Assembly: GCF_024518835.1 (NCBI RefSeq)
Contig: NZ_JANIGO010000001.1
Span: 62,001 to 126,000 of the forward strand
Length of the DNA stretch: 64,000 nucleotides
Source of the DNA: Limnobacter humi
Lineage (GTDB): Bacteria; Pseudomonadota; Gammaproteobacteria; Burkholderiales; Burkholderiaceae_B
Direction of reading: 5' to 3'
The position numbers and the translations under genes were made by a program. Below are positions 9,323 to 19,682 of this stretch, in pieces. Position 1 is the stretch's first letter. Each line of letters opens with the position of its first letter. The notes under the pieces were generated by a model. It saw only the letters and a program-made list of their open reading frames with translations, did not search any database and had not been told where the DNA came from.

Positions 9323-10450
9323 ATGCCTGCTCCTTCTATTGCCACGTCCCGTTGGGCCAATGTATTGATTGTACTCACCGCGTTCGCCAGTTCTCAAGCC
9401 GCTGTTGCGCAAGCGGTCAATAAGGCCGCTGATAACTCCAACCAAGCCGAGCAAGCCAGTGCTCCGAATGCTGAGGACAAAGCGCGGCAATGGGCTTCGC
9501 AATTGGAAATCAGTCAGGGAATTCCTGCGTCATACACACTGAAAGTGCTCAGTGAAGCCAGGTACCAGCCCAAGGTGGTGGAAGCCGTCAAGCCGCCGAA
9601 AACTCCCACGGTGCGGAATTGGGACACCTATCGAGGCCGCTTTGTAGAGCCCATCCGAATCCGAAAGGGCGTGAAATTCTGGCTGGACCATGAGGAGGCC
9701 CTCAAGCAAGCAGAGACTCAGTACGGTGTACCTCAGGAAGTGATTGTGGCCATCATCGGCGTGGAAACCATCTATGGTGAGCACACCGGTAATTTCCGGG
9801 TGCTGGACGCTTTGAGCACGTTGGGCTTTGCTTACCCCCAAGGTCAAAAAGACCGTTCAGCGTTCTTCCAAGATGAGCTGGGGGCGTTTTTTGTGCTGTG
9901 CCAAAAAATGAAACTGGACCCGCTGGAGGTGAAGGGATCGTATGCGGGCGCCGTAGGCCTGGGACAATTCATGCCAAGCTCATGGCTGAATTTTGCTGTA
10001 GACGGCAATGGCGACGGTGGGATTGACCTGTTTCACAGTCGGCAAGACGCCATCTTCAGCGTGGCCAATTTTTTGAACGTGCATGGCTGGCAGCCAGGCA
10101 AAGCCGGACGCGTGCTGATTGAAACGCCCAAGACGCCCAATCTGACTGAATTGCTGGCACCCGACATCCTCCCGACTTTCACCACAAAAACCCTGACAGA
10201 CAAAGGGCTGATATTAAAAACGCCGACCCAGGCGGATGAGTTGCTGGCCGTGGTGGAACTGGCACGGGGCGACGATCCCCCTGCCTATGTGGTGGGTGGA
10301 CAAAACTTTTACGCGGTTACCCGCTACAACCGCAGCGCGTTTTACGCCAATGCCGTGTTGGAATTGGCCGAGGCGCTGGCCCTGCGCAAAAAACTCACGC
10401 CGGGAATACGCCAGTCGACAGGTAACGATCGCCCCGATCGCACACAATAA
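9323..10450 (+). CDS. mltB: Lytic murein transglycosylase B
   Basis: A 375-residue exported protein. Residues about 11-32 are a signal peptide ending AVAQA; I see no lipobox, so it is probably soluble periplasmic rather than a lipoprotein. The SLT_2 catalytic domain has the catalytic glutamate E148 in IIGVETIYGEHTGNF and the motif AGAVGLGQFMPSSW near residue 210. It cleaves peptidoglycan glycan strands to 1,6-anhydro ends. Its last 56 bases overlap the convergent cysM gene. Confidence 0.92.
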   Translation: MPAPSIATSRWANVLIVLTAFASSQAAVAQAVNKAADNSNQAEQASAPNAEDKARQWASQLEISQGIPASYTLKVLSEARYQPKVVEAVKPPKTPTVRNWDTYRGRFVEPIRIRKGVKFWLDHEEALKQAETQYGVPQEVIVAIIGVETIYGEHTGNFRVLDALSTLGFAYPQGQKDRSAFFQDELGAFFVLCQKMKLDPLEVKGSYAGAVGLGQFMPSSWLNFAVDGNGDGGIDLFHSRQDAIFSVANFLNVHGWQPGKAGRVLIETPKTPNLTELLAPDILPTFTTKTLTDKGLILKTPTQADELLAVVELARGDDPPAYVVGGQNFYAVTRYNRSAFYANAVLELAEALALRKKLTPGIRQSTGNDRPDRTQ

Positions 10451-11297
10451 ATACGATGGTGGCGTTTTCCACCTCCTGTGCGATCTTGAGTGCAATGTGC
10501 GCAGCGCCCGCGGCTGAAATGCCACAAAAAATGCCTTCTTCAGCAGCCAAACGGCGGGCCATGTGCTCGGCCTCGGCCTGGGTAACCTGCACCACCCGGT
10601 CTACACCTTCTGGTTTGAAAATTTTTGGCAGGTATTCCTGGGGCCATTTGCGAATGCCTGGAATTTGAGACCCCTCACTGGGTTCGGCCCCAATGATTTG
10701 AATGGCCGGGTTTTGGGACTTTAGATAGCGCGAAACCCCCATGATGGAGCCTGTGGTGCCCATGGCACTCACAAAATGGGTGACTTGTCCCGCGGTGTCC
10801 CGCCAAATTTCAGGCCCGGTGGTCTCGAAGTGTGCAAGCGGATTGTCCTCATTGGCAAACTGGTCAAGGATGACGCCTTTGCCCTGGTCCCGCATCTGCT
10901 CGGCCAAATCACGGGCGTATTCCATTCCGCCCTGCTGTGGCGTCAAAATAATGTCAGCACCAAAGGCCCGCATGGTTTGTCGGCGCTCAATGCTCAAATG
11001 CTCGGGCATGATGAGCACCATTTTGTAGCCACGCAATGCCGCAGCCATGGCCAACGCAATTCCGGTGTTCCCGGAAGTGGCTTCAATCAGCGTATCACCA
11101 GGTTTGATGTCGCCCCGCGCTTCGGCATGGCGAATCATGGAGATGGCTGGACGGTCTTTCACCGAACCGGCCGGGTTGTTGCCCTCCAGCTTGCCCAGAA
11201 TGATATTGCCCCGGTCTGCGTTGGCCTGACCGGGAATACGCTGTAATTGCACCAAAGGCGTGTTGCCAATGGTGTCTTCGATGGTGAGGTATTTCAA
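10395..11297 (-). CDS. cysM: Cysteine synthase B (O-acetylserine sulfhydrylase)
   Basis: A 300-residue PLP enzyme. K47 in NPAGSVKDRP forms the Schiff base, and TSGNTG holds the cofactor phosphate. The CysM-type ending CDRGDRYLSTGVF is intact, so the 3' end, which overlaps mltB by 56 bp, is genuine. It makes cysteine from O-acetylserine and sulfide, and CysM-type enzymes can also use thiosulfate, which would fit an organism that meets thiosulfate. Confidence 0.95.
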   Translation of the reverse strand: MKYLTIEDTIGNTPLVQLQRIPGQANADRGNIILGKLEGNNPAGSVKDRPAISMIRHAEARGDIKPGDTLIEATSGNTGIALAMAAALRGYKMVLIMPEHLSIERRQTMRAFGADIILTPQQGGMEYARDLAEQMRDQGKGVILDQFANEDNPLAHFETTGPEIWRDTAGQVTHFVSAMGTTGSIMGVSRYLKSQNPAIQIIGAEPSEGSQIPGIRKWPQEYLPKIFKPEGVDRVVQVTQAEAEHMARRLAAEEGIFCGISAAGAAHIALKIAQEVENATIVFIVCDRGDRYLSTGVFPA

Positions 11298-11332
11298 AGC
11301 CGGATCACTTCTTCAACGATGATCTGACCATT

Positions 11333-12778
11333 TTACTTCGGATGGAGCACCCCATCGCGCAACAAAGGGCGATGTGGGATCCATTGCGGCAAGAGCGACG
11401 CCAGGATCATGGTCATGGCGCTGCACACCAACCCCAACAACTGGGGAGGCCAAACATCCGATGGCATGACATGAACGCTGAACTGCCACACGGCAATGCC
11501 CACCACGATGGATGCCACAGCCCCTTGGGTGGTCGCCCTTTTCCAGTACAACCCAAAGGCCAACGGTACGAAAGCCGCCACCAGCGTGACCTGATAAGCC
11601 GCTTCCACCATTTCAAAAATAGAGGACTCGGTATTGAAAGCGAAAGCCAGCACCATGCAGGTAAATACCAGCACCGACACCCGCATCACCTTCAGCAAAT
11701 GCGCATCGTCCAGGTGCGGAAAAATCACCTTGTAGATGTTTTCCGAGAACGACACGGCGGGCGCCAGCAAGGTTGCGCTGGCGGTGCTCATGATGGCGGA
11801 AATCAGCGCGCCAAAAAACACCACCTGCGCAAAAATCGGGGTGTAATTCAGAATGAAGGTGGGCAACACCATCTGCGAGTCTTGTTCAATCAAGGGGCCG
11901 AACACTTCGGGTTTGATGAGCGTGGCACCGTAAGCCAAAAACACGGGGATGAACGCAAAGCAGAAATACAGGCTGCCACCGAGTACTGCACCTCGGGTGG
12001 CTGTTTTCTCATCCTTGGCTGAAGTGATGCGCTGAAACACATCTTGCTGGGGAATAGAACCCAGCATCATGGTGACAAAAGCCCCAATAAACGGTACCCA
12101 CAGGGCGTAGCTGAACTCCTCGGGAAAGAAGCGCAGCTTGCCGGCGGCTTCGGCATGGTTGACCACCACGGCGACACCGCCGGTCATGTCAGCCACCAAC
12201 CAGCCCACATACAACAGCCCACCGCCGATGACGGTCATCTGAATGAAGTCCATCACAGCCACCGACAACATGCCGCCAAACAGGGTGTAGGTCAGCACCA
12301 CCACGGTGCCAATGATCATGCCCCATTGCTGGGTAATGGCACCATCGGAGAGCACTTTGAAAATAAGCCCCAAAGCACTGATTTGGGCGGCCACCCAGCC
12401 CAGGTAGGAAACGATGATGCAGGCACTGCAGAACATTTCAACAAAATGGTTGTAACGCACCCGGTAATAGTCACCGATGGTCATCAACTTGAGGCGATAC
12501 AGCTTGGGGGCAAAAAACAAACCGGCCAAAATCAGGCACAGCGAAGCGCCAAAAGGGTCGGCCACAATGCCGTGCAAGCCTTCTTTCACGAAAGTGGACG
12601 AAATGCCCAACACGGTTTCGGAACCAAACCAGGTGGCAAACACCGTGGCGGTGACCACAGGCAAGGTGAGGTGACGCCCGGCAACCGCGTAGTCTGCCGT
12701 GGTGTTGACGTTGCGGGCCACATACAAGCCCACGATAACGGAAAGCAACAGATAGCCGATAACCGATGCCAGCAACAT
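11333..12778 (-). CDS. Sodium:solute symporter family transporter
   Basis: A 481-residue protein with about 13 membrane segments and the SSS signature regions (FATWFGSETVLGISSTF near residue 50, and GSIPQQDVFQRITSAKDE in the middle). I start at MLLASVIGYLLL because the 46 upstream in-frame residues are polar and unlike a transporter. It imports an organic solute with sodium; the substrate is unknown. It lies 92 bp downstream of ubiB on the same strand, so it may be read through from the ubiquinone operon. Confidence 0.85.
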   Translation of the reverse strand: MLLASVIGYLLLSVIVGLYVARNVNTTADYAVAGRHLTLPVVTATVFATWFGSETVLGISSTFVKEGLHGIVADPFGASLCLILAGLFFAPKLYRLKLMTIGDYYRVRYNHFVEMFCSACIIVSYLGWVAAQISALGLIFKVLSDGAITQQWGMIIGTVVVLTYTLFGGMLSVAVMDFIQMTVIGGGLLYVGWLVADMTGGVAVVVNHAEAAGKLRFFPEEFSYALWVPFIGAFVTMMLGSIPQQDVFQRITSAKDEKTATRGAVLGGSLYFCFAFIPVFLAYGATLIKPEVFGPLIEQDSQMVLPTFILNYTPIFAQVVFFGALISAIMSTASATLLAPAVSFSENIYKVIFPHLDDAHLLKVMRVSVLVFTCMVLAFAFNTESSIFEMVEAAYQVTLVAAFVPLAFGLYWKRATTQGAVASIVVGIAVWQFSVHVMPSDVWPPQLLGLVCSAMTMILASLLPQWIPHRPLLRDGVLHPK

Positions 12779-12870
12779 GAGAACGCCCACCCCAAGACAG
12801 AAATGATTGCGGATTATAGGCAAGAAACATGCGCATGGGCTGCCTTGCCCAGCACATTGGTTGCCCAACT

Positions 12871-14466
12871 CTAAATGCGCCCGATGGGCCCCCAATGGAA
12901 CATCAGCATGGGCCACAACAATTCAAGCGCAACCACCCCAAACAACACCGCCAGACTCAACACCATCCAGAACAATACCTTGTTCAAACGCTTTTGTTGC
13001 TTCACCAACTGTTCAATTTGGTGGTCTACCCGACCGTTGGACTGCGTGAGAGACTGGTGCAACAACCGCGGCAACGCCGGCAAAATCTGCGACCATTGTG
13101 CAGCCTCCCATTGCAATGAGGATTGAAAACCCTTAAAGCCAATCTGCTGATGCATCCAGTTTTCGAGATATGGTTTGGCGGTTTTCCATAGGTCAAGGTC
13201 GGGGTCCAGTTGACGACCCAACCCTTCCACATTCAGCAGTGTTTTTTGTAGCAACACCAGTTGGGGCTGAATTTCCACATTGAAACGGCGCGAAGTCTGG
13301 AACAGGCGCATCAGCACGTTGCCCAGGGAAATTTCTTTCAGGGGTTTGTCAAAGTACGGTTCAATGCAAGCCCGGATGGCTGACTCCAATTCATCAATGC
13401 GTGTGGCCTTGGGCACCCAGCCGGACTGCACGTGCAGCTCCGCCACGCGCTTGTAATCTTGCCGGAAAAAGGCGAGAAAGTTTTGGGCCAGGTATTGCTT
13501 GTCGACATCGTTGAGTGTGCCCACAATGCCGAAGTCCAAGGCGATGTAACGGCCGAAATCGTCACCGGAATCGCCCACATAGATATTGCCCGGGTGCATG
13601 TCCGCGTGAAAAAAACCATCGCGAAACACTTGGGTGAAGAAAATTTCCACGCCATCCCGGGACAACTTTTTCAGGTCAATGCCCCGCTCGCGAAGGCGAT
13701 CAATTTGTGAAATGGGAATTCCCCGCATGCGCTCCATGGTGATCACCGTGCTGCAGCAGTAATCCCAATACATCTCGGGTACCCGCAACAAATGACCACT
13801 GCCCGATGAGGATGAAAAGTTGCGCCGCAACTGTGAGGCGTTGGCCGCTTCTCGCATCAGGTCCAATTCATCATGCAGGTATTTGTCAAACTCCTTCACC
13901 ACTTCCCGCGGCTTCAGGCGTTTTCCGTCTGCCGAAATCCTCTCCAGCACATTGGCTGCCGTTCGCATCAAGGCCAGGTCTTTGTCGATGACCGTCATCA
14001 TGCCAGGCCGCAGCACTTTAACAGCCACTGCCTGGCCAGCCCTGGGGCCTGACTTGATCACAGCAAAATGCACCTGGGCAATCGATGCACTAGCGATCGG
14101 CTGGTCCTGAAATTCGACAAACATGTCCTCGATGCGACGCCCCAGGCTTTGTTCAATAAGCTGGCGTGATTGCTCAAAACCAAAAGGGGGAACCTGATCT
14201 TGCAACTTGGCCAATTCGTCGGCCACATCAGCCGGTAGCAAATCCCGGCGGGTGGACAGCAATTGCCCAAACTTGACAAACAGTGGCCCCAAATCCTCCA
14301 GGGCTCGGCGCATGCGCTCGCCACGTGGTGCATCCATGGCGGTTTTGGAGGAAATCAGGTTCAGAAGGATTTTTGCAAAACGGTTGTTGATTGAATCCGC
14401 CGCCAGCAAAAACAAACCATAACGACGGGCAACCAGCACAATTCGCGCCAGACGACGTAACTTCAT
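12871..14466 (-). CDS. ubiB: Ubiquinone biosynthesis kinase-like protein UbiB
   Basis: A 531-residue ABC1/ADCK-family protein. Its diagnostic features are the KxGQ motif ([11 protein letters not shown], about residue 60), the A-rich loop [11 protein letters not shown] and the catalytic segment FHADMHPGN followed by DFG. Two C-terminal hydrophobic helices (about 495-525) anchor it in the inner membrane. It is needed for efficient ubiquinone synthesis, acting as an unusual ATPase on the lipid intermediates. Its ATG overlaps the ubiJ stop (ATGA), so the two are translationally coupled. Confidence 0.95.
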   Translation of the reverse strand: MKLRRLARIVLVARRYGLFLLAADSINNRFAKILLNLISSKTAMDAPRGERMRRALEDLGPLFVKFGQLLSTRRDLLPADVADELAKLQDQVPPFGFEQSRQLIEQSLGRRIEDMFVEFQDQPIASASIAQVHFAVIKSGPRAGQAVAVKVLRPGMMTVIDKDLALMRTAANVLERISADGKRLKPREVVKEFDKYLHDELDLMREAANASQLRRNFSSSSGSGHLLRVPEMYWDYCCSTVITMERMRGIPISQIDRLRERGIDLKKLSRDGVEIFFTQVFRDGFFHADMHPGNIYVGDSGDDFGRYIALDFGIVGTLNDVDKQYLAQNFLAFFRQDYKRVAELHVQSGWVPKATRIDELESAIRACIEPYFDKPLKEISLGNVLMRLFQTSRRFNVEIQPQLVLLQKTLLNVEGLGRQLDPDLDLWKTAKPYLENWMHQQIGFKGFQSSLQWEAAQWSQILPALPRLLHQSLTQSNGRVDHQIEQLVKQQKRLNKVLFWMVLSLAVLFGVVALELLWPMLMFHWGPIGRI

Positions 14467-15191
14467 GGCTTGGAATCCGTCGCTGTATCCAGTTTTGAAA
14501 TGCGCTTTTCAAGGCGGGCCAGTTCATCGCGAAGTCGGCTTACGTCGCTGCGGAATGCGTCAAATTCGGAGGGAGTTGGTGCAATCGCTTTCTCGTGCAC
14601 CACGTATTCTTTCAAACTGCTCTTGAAGCGGTTGAATACATCACGGCCATTGGTGCCCAGTGCGGCAAGGCTATTCATGATCCAAACCGCTTGGGCATCA
14701 CCAACCACACGTGCCAGGTCGCGCTCAGGGTCCCAGGACAAATCATTGATCACGCCAGAGACCACTTGTGCAAAATCCATGTCACCGGAAATACTGGCTT
14801 TGCGGGCCATGCCACCAGGATTGCCAACGGAGTTCACCAGATCGGCCCACTGCAAACGAATCTCGGTGTCGAACGGCGCTTGAACACCTTGAGCCGGGGT
14901 GGTGGTTTGAAAGTGGCCTTGATCGTTGATGCGAAACACCAGTTGAACAGGCTGGATTGAAATCATCAAAACCTTGCCCGCTTCACGTTGAAGTTTGGAC
15001 TTGCTGCTGCGTTGTTGTTCCAGCAAATGATTCAGAACCAGCGTGACCGACTTGGCAACGGATGCCGACAACACGACCGACGGCATGCTCGCCAATTGAC
15101 CCAGACCTGGCAACGCAGCCAGCCCCTTCAGGGGCGATGCGGCCAGCAGCCGGTTGGCAAACTGTAGAAATGGCGGAGGTTGCAGGGCCAC
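14463..15191 (-). CDS. ubiJ: Ubiquinone biosynthesis accessory factor UbiJ (SCP2 domain)
   Basis: A 242-residue protein if it begins at GTG 15191; a later ATG at 15086 would give a protein nearer E. coli UbiJ in length, so the start is uncertain. The central SCP2-like lipid-binding fold contains [24 protein letters not shown], shortened here to its core [11 protein letters not shown], and is followed by a C-terminal coiled coil ([16 protein letters not shown]). UbiJ binds ubiquinone intermediates and organises the soluble Ubi complex. The place between ubiE and ubiB matches the classic ubiE-ubiJ-ubiB order, here with one extra gene inserted. Confidence 0.82.
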   Translation of the reverse strand: MALQPPPFLQFANRLLAASPLKGLAALPGLGQLASMPSVVLSASVAKSVTLVLNHLLEQQRSSKSKLQREAGKVLMISIQPVQLVFRINDQGHFQTTTPAQGVQAPFDTEIRLQWADLVNSVGNPGGMARKASISGDMDFAQVVSGVINDLSWDPERDLARVVGDAQAVWIMNSLAALGTNGRDVFNRFKSSLKEYVVHEKAIAPTPSEFDAFRSDVSRLRDELARLEKRISKLDTATDSKP

Positions 15192-15274
15192 AGGAATTCC
15201 AGACAAGCGGAGGTCGAAAACTGCTTGAGTGTACCCCAGCCGCGAGGCCCTGCCAGAGCCGGGGTGCCGAATTT

Positions 15275-16231
15275 TCAGAGATTGTGGATACCGGCCAACA
15301 ACCAGCCACCGCCAGACATGGGTCGTGTCAGTACCCACACCTCATCGACCTGCTCGGCAGCCGCACCAGCAGACTCCCGAAGCATGGCCGAGTAGGCCAC
15401 CGTGGCAATTTGCTCGTCCACGTCCACTTCAAAGCCAATCAGTTCGGCCTGAAGCGTCACCACATCGGTTTTATTCACCGCGATGCCGCGCTCCTCAACC
15501 TGTGCGCGCAAGTGGTTCATGACGTCGTCGGTGCAATACTCGCGAAGCCCCTGAAGATCGCCCTGATCAAAAAGGCCTTGCATGGTGGTGAAAAACTTCT
15601 TGGCGCTTTGGATGAATGCGGCTTCATCAAAACCAGCCGGCAGCGTTTTGACCAAGCCTTGCTCTGGCGTTGGTAATGCTGCAGGTGCATCGAATGCTGC
15701 GCGCGGGTTGCCAAACTGCCCATCCATGGCCGTGGGCTGTTGAACCGGGGCACGGTAGGTGTTGGTTTGCTGGCCAGCGGACGAATAGGCCGGGCTGGGC
15801 TGCTGGGTGGTTTGGCCACGCATCAGACTGAACAACTTGCGCACCAGAAATACCGCCAACAACACCATGAGCGCCGTGCCAAGGAATTGCGCCATGCCCT
15901 CGCCAAAACCCAGGTGGCTAAACAGCGCAGCCAGACCCAAACCGGCCGCAAACCCCATCAATGGGCCCAAAAACCGGTTGCGCTGAGGTTGTGCAGCCGT
16001 GGGCGCTGTGGGTGCTGGTGCCGGGGCGGCCCGAGTGGGTGCCGTGGGTGAGGCGGTGGGCGAGCCAGCAGGGTTGCTGGGGCTGGCCTGCCGGCTGTAG
16101 GACGGTGCTGTTTTGCCAAAGCTGCTGCCTCCCCCCATACGCTTGGCTTCGGCTTCCATGGGCAGCATGGCCAAGGAAAACAGCATCACGGTTAGCAGGC
16201 TGAGGGCGCGATTCAGAAAGGAAACATTCAT
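15275..16231 (-). CDS. Tim44-like domain protein with Gly/Ser/Pro-rich N-terminus
   Basis: A 318-residue protein. Residues about 5-30 are a signal sequence or first membrane helix, followed by a low-complexity Ser/Pro/Ala/Thr linker and a second hydrophobic stretch near residues 90-125. The C-terminal third is a Tim44/MRPL45-like domain (AAFIQSAKKFFTTMQGLFDQ). Tim44-like proteins occur widely in proteobacteria as membrane-associated proteins of unclear role. A GTG five codons upstream is an alternative start. It sits inside the ubi cluster between ubiE and ubiJ, which is worth noting. Confidence 0.85.
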   Translation of the reverse strand: MNVSFLNRALSLLTVMLFSLAMLPMEAEAKRMGGGSSFGKTAPSYSRQASPSNPAGSPTASPTAPTRAAPAPAPTAPTAAQPQRNRFLGPLMGFAAGLGLAALFSHLGFGEGMAQFLGTALMVLLAVFLVRKLFSLMRGQTTQQPSPAYSSAGQQTNTYRAPVQQPTAMDGQFGNPRAAFDAPAALPTPEQGLVKTLPAGFDEAAFIQSAKKFFTTMQGLFDQGDLQGLREYCTDDVMNHLRAQVEERGIAVNKTDVVTLQAELIGFEVDVDEQIATVAYSAMLRESAGAAAEQVDEVWVLTRPMSGGGWLLAGIHNL

Positions 16232-16290
16232 TACAGTGTGGCTCACAATGTTGGCTCAAGGTCCGTGGGTTAACAAGCCTTCAGACCGAC

Positions 16291-17031
16291 TCAGGCGAAC
16301 TTGGTTCCCAAATGAAGGGCAACAACGCCGAACGTAAAGTTGGTGTATTTGACATGGTCAAAACCACTGTCCAGCATGATTTGCTTGAGCGTTTCCTGAT
16401 CCGGATGCATGCGAATGCTCTCGGCCAGGTATTGGTAACTCTTGCTGTCATTGGCAATCGCTTGCCCCAGGCGCGGCAACACCTGAAATGAGTACAAGTC
16501 GTAAGCAGGCGCCAGGGCAGGATTGACCTTGGAAAACTCCAGCACCATGACCTTGCCACCGGGCTTGACCACGCGGCGCATTTCGGACAATGCCACGTCC
16601 TTGTGGGTCATGTTGCGCAATCCAAATGCCACAGTGACCACATCAAAATAGTTGTCGGGAAACGGCAACTTTTCCGCATCGCACAGTGCCATGCGGGGCA
16701 GATAACCCTGGTCTATCATCCGATCCCGACCCACCCGCAGCATGCTCTCATTGATGTCGGTCAGCCAAACTTCCCCGCGTGGCCCCACCTTGTCCAGAAA
16801 GGCTTTGCTCAAGTCGCCTGTGCCGCCAGCGATATCCAGCACCTTCATGCCGGGGCGCACACCCGCCTCGCGAATGGTACTGGCCTTCCAGAGCCGATGC
16901 ATACCGCCGGACATCAAGTCGTTCATGATGTCGTATTTGGCGGCCACGGAATCAAACACCTCAGCCACTTTGCGGGCTTTGAGGTCTTCGGGTACTTTTT
17001 CGAAACCGAAATCAGTGATTTTGTCGTTCAT
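16291..17031 (-). CDS. ubiE: Ubiquinone/menaquinone biosynthesis C-methyltransferase UbiE
   Basis: A 246-residue SAM methyltransferase. The family signature [17 protein letters not shown] is near residue 33, SAM motif I reads [11 protein letters not shown], and [21 protein letters not shown] is in the C-terminal half. It performs the C-methylation in ubiquinone (and, where present, menaquinone) synthesis. The upstream in-frame extension lies in the DUF971 gene and is not native. The preceding DUF971 gene ends only 4 bp before. Confidence 0.96.
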   Translation of the reverse strand: MNDKITDFGFEKVPEDLKARKVAEVFDSVAAKYDIMNDLMSGGMHRLWKASTIREAGVRPGMKVLDIAGGTGDLSKAFLDKVGPRGEVWLTDINESMLRVGRDRMIDQGYLPRMALCDAEKLPFPDNYFDVVTVAFGLRNMTHKDVALSEMRRVVKPGGKVMVLEFSKVNPALAPAYDLYSFQVLPRLGQAIANDSKSYQYLAESIRMHPDQETLKQIMLDSGFDHVKYTNFTFGVVALHLGTKFA

Positions 17032-17035
17032 GATC

Positions 17036-17461
17036 TTAGTGGCTGGCGCAAGCCCCGCCTTTTTTCTGCTGAAGCGGAATATTTTCGGGCGCATTCGGGT
17101 CGCGGCTTCCGCCTGCAGCCTTCAGACGTTCCAGGTAGTCATTCCACAGGCCATCCTGGTTTTCGCCCAGCCACAGCAGGTATTCCCACGAGAACAAACC
17201 GGAATCATGGCCATCTGAAAAAATCGGTTTTACAGCGTACATGCCCACAGGCTCTAATGCGCTGATGGTGACTTCGCCCTTTCCAACCTGCAGGGTTTCC
17301 TGACCCGGACCATGTCCGCGCACCTCGGCGGATGGGGAATACACCCGCATTAACTCAAAAGGCAACTTGAACAGGGCACCCGTGTCAAACTCCACCTCCA
17401 AGAGGCGGGATTGCTGATGAACCACAATGCGGGTCGGAATGGGATTGTTGCTGGTTTCCAT
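17036..17461 (-). CDS. DUF971 (GBBH-like N-terminal fold) protein
   Basis: A 141-residue protein with the DUF971 core: R-V-V-H-Q at the start, then [45 protein letters not shown] and a Gly/Lys-rich tail. The fold resembles the N-terminal domain of gamma-butyrobetaine hydroxylase, where it binds zinc or iron, and is often linked to iron-sulfur proteins. It is the first gene of the ubiE-ubiJ-ubiB transcription unit. Function unknown. Confidence 0.85.
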   Translation of the reverse strand: METSNNPIPTRIVVHQQSRLLEVEFDTGALFKLPFELMRVYSPSAEVRGHGPGQETLQVGKGEVTISALEPVGMYAVKPIFSDGHDSGLFSWEYLLWLGENQDGLWNDYLERLKAAGGSRDPNAPENIPLQQKKGGACASH

Positions 17462-17575
17462 GGTCGGGATACTGCAGGTTGGCGTCAAACCGACAGTGTA
17501 ACGCACTCCGCCCTGCTTTCCCCAACGGCTTGGCAGTCGACCTGATCCGGAGTGGATTGATGACGCTTCACCCAA

Positions 17576-17593
17576 GTGTCATATTACTGTCAC
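17576..17593 (+). promoter_or_regulatory. Pho box upstream of phoB
   Basis: GTGTCAT-ATTA-CTGTCAC matches the 18-bp PhoB-binding consensus CTGTCATAwAwCTGTCAy at 16 positions. It ends 54 bp before the phoB ATG. A weak -10-like TACTTT at 17604-17609 is correctly placed for a Pho-dependent promoter. This implies autoregulation of phoBR under phosphate limitation. Confidence 0.85.
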
Positions 17594-17646
17594 GCAAATG
17601 CACTACTTTGTTGGCATTAACACCGACAGAGACTTTGAGGAAAAAC

Positions 17647-18354
17647 ATGACAAGCACAATTTTGGTGGTTGAAGACGAACCAGCCATTGCAGAACTGATC
17701 GCGGTGAACTTGAGTTTTGCCGGCCACAAAGTGCTGCGCGCCACCGATGCCGACCAGGCTCGCACCCTGATCACGGCTGAATTGCCCGACCTGGTCCTGC
17801 TGGACTGGATGTTACCGGGCAAAAGCGGGATCCAGTTTGCTCAGGAACTGCGTGCCGAGGAACGCACTCGACAAGTGCCTGTCATCATGTTGACGGCCCG
17901 CACCGAAGAACAGGACAAAGTTGACGGGCTAGAAGCGGGTGCGGATGATTACATCACCAAGCCATTTTCCCCAAAAGAGCTACTGGCCCGCATCAAGGCA
18001 GTATTGCGACGGCGCGCGCCGCAACTGACCGATGACGTGGTCGAGGTGCAAGGCTTGAAGCTAGACCCAGTGACCCACCGTATTCAGGGACACGACAAGA
18101 TTCTGGACATGGGTCCAACGGAGTTTCGGCTTCTGCACTTCTTCATGACACACCCTGAACGGGTGCACAGCCGGACCCAACTGCTTGACCAGGTGTGGGG
18201 CGACCATGTGTTTGTGGAAGAACGGACGGTGGATGTGCACATTCGACGACTTCGGCAGGCCCTCACCTTGTCCGGCCATGACCGCCTGATTGAAACAGTT
18301 CGAGGTGCCGGGTATCGCTTCACCGTGAACCAGAGTGAGAGCGCGCTGGGCTAG
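17647..18354 (+). CDS. phoB: Phosphate regulon response regulator PhoB
   Basis: A 235-residue OmpR/PhoB-type regulator. The receiver domain (1-120) has the phospho-acceptor D53 in [11 protein letters not shown], and the acidic pocket is E9-D10-E11. The C-terminal winged helix includes [29 protein letters not shown], of which [12 protein letters not shown] and VDVHIRRLR are diagnostic. I start at [11 protein letters not shown], nine bases after GAGG; upstream codons run through the Pho box. phoR follows after 11 bp. Confidence 0.95.
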   Translation: MTSTILVVEDEPAIAELIAVNLSFAGHKVLRATDADQARTLITAELPDLVLLDWMLPGKSGIQFAQELRAEERTRQVPVIMLTARTEEQDKVDGLEAGADDYITKPFSPKELLARIKAVLRRRAPQLTDDVVEVQGLKLDPVTHRIQGHDKILDMGPTEFRLLHFFMTHPERVHSRTQLLDQVWGDHVFVEERTVDVHIRRLRQALTLSGHDRLIETVRGAGYRFTVNQSESALG

Positions 18355-18365
18355 AATATCGGTCT

Positions 18366-19682
18366 ATGACTGCGCTGATCTTTCGCCTTGTGTTTTTCGC
18401 CCTGACCTTGGGGGCAGCCTCTATTGTGGGCCAAATGGCCTATGGGCACCAGGGCGCCGTGTTGTTCGCCATCGGTGCTGCGGTGTTGAATTACGCCGTG
18501 CAGGTGCGATCAGGACGAAAAGTCGCAGCCTGGCTGGACGATTTTACCCCCGAGAACATTCCGCGTGTGTCTGGCTGGTGGGACGACCTTGCTGCCAAAC
18601 TGTTTCGCTACCTGCGCTTGCACCAACGCCAGCAACAGGCCCTGAGCAACGCACTGGTGTCGTTTCGCACCGCAGCGCAAGCGCTACCCGATGGCGTGGT
18701 CACTTTGAATGCACAAGGCCATATTTCGTGGTGCAACGACACCGCCCAAGACCATTTGGGTTTGAAACTCGGCACCGACATCGGCCAACCACTGATCAAC
18801 CTGGTGCGTAACCCGGCTTTTCACCATTACATCAGCAGCCGCAGTTGGGAACAGCCCTTGATGATGAGCGCCCCCAGAAGCCGAAGCAAAATTTTGTCGG
18901 TTCAACTGGTGAGCTATGGCGACAACCAGGTGTTGGTGCTAACCCGCGACGTTACCAAAGTGGAAAAGTTGGAACGCATGCGGCGCGACTTCATTGCCAA
19001 TGTATCCCATGAACTGAAAACCCCGCTGACCGTGCTGAGCGGCTTTCTGGAAACAATCCGCGATCTGCCGCTGAGCCCTGAGCAGCAAAAGGAATACCTG
19101 AACCTGATGTACACCCAGGCCAACCGCATGCAAAACCTGGTGGAAGACCTGTTGGCTTTGTCGGCACTGGAATCCGCCCCCAGTGCCAGCGAACATGGCG
19201 AAACCGTTGACTTAAGCCAGATTGCCCAACGCACCGTGGATGACGCCATTCAGTTGTCGGGTGGCAAACATCAATTGGATGTTCAGATTACCCCCGGGCT
19301 GTTGGCCATGGGCAATAGCGCCGAAGTGCTTAGCGCCTTTTCGAACATCGTGACCAACGCTGTGCGTTACACGCCCGAGAAAGGTGCGATTTCAGTGCGC
19401 CTGACCCGCACTGAAAACGAGTTGGGCCGCGCCTGTGCAGCATTTGTGGTGAAAGACACCGGCATTGGCATTTCGGCCGAGCACATTCCCCGGCTGACCG
19501 AGCGTTTCTACCGGGTGGACCGCAGCCGTTCGCGTGAAAGTGGTGGCACCGGCCTTGGCCTGGCAATCGTAAAGCATGTGGTGCAGCGCCACGATGGTGA
19601 GCTGGACATTCAAAGCAAGCCCAACCAGGGCAGTACGTTCACCTTGATCATGCCCCTGGTTAGATCGGTTGTTACAGATTAA
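18366..19682 (+). CDS. phoR: Phosphate regulon sensor histidine kinase PhoR
   Basis: A 438-residue kinase. Two N-terminal membrane helices (about 5-24 and 29-46) have almost no periplasmic part, then a PAS-like region (95-195), the HisKA domain with H215 in NVSHELKTPL, and a HATPase domain with GGTGLGLAIVKHV near the end. It phosphorylates PhoB, usually under control of the Pst transporter and PhoU; neither is in the window. Its 3' end overlaps the convergent orphan gene by 11 bp. Confidence 0.95.
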   Translation: MTALIFRLVFFALTLGAASIVGQMAYGHQGAVLFAIGAAVLNYAVQVRSGRKVAAWLDDFTPENIPRVSGWWDDLAAKLFRYLRLHQRQQQALSNALVSFRTAAQALPDGVVTLNAQGHISWCNDTAQDHLGLKLGTDIGQPLINLVRNPAFHHYISSRSWEQPLMMSAPRSRSKILSVQLVSYGDNQVLVLTRDVTKVEKLERMRRDFIANVSHELKTPLTVLSGFLETIRDLPLSPEQQKEYLNLMYTQANRMQNLVEDLLALSALESAPSASEHGETVDLSQIAQRTVDDAIQLSGGKHQLDVQITPGLLAMGNSAEVLSAFSNIVTNAVRYTPEKGAISVRLTRTENELGRACAAFVVKDTGIGISAEHIPRLTERFYRVDRSRSRESGGTGLGLAIVKHVVQRHDGELDIQSKPNQGSTFTLIMPLVRSVVTD

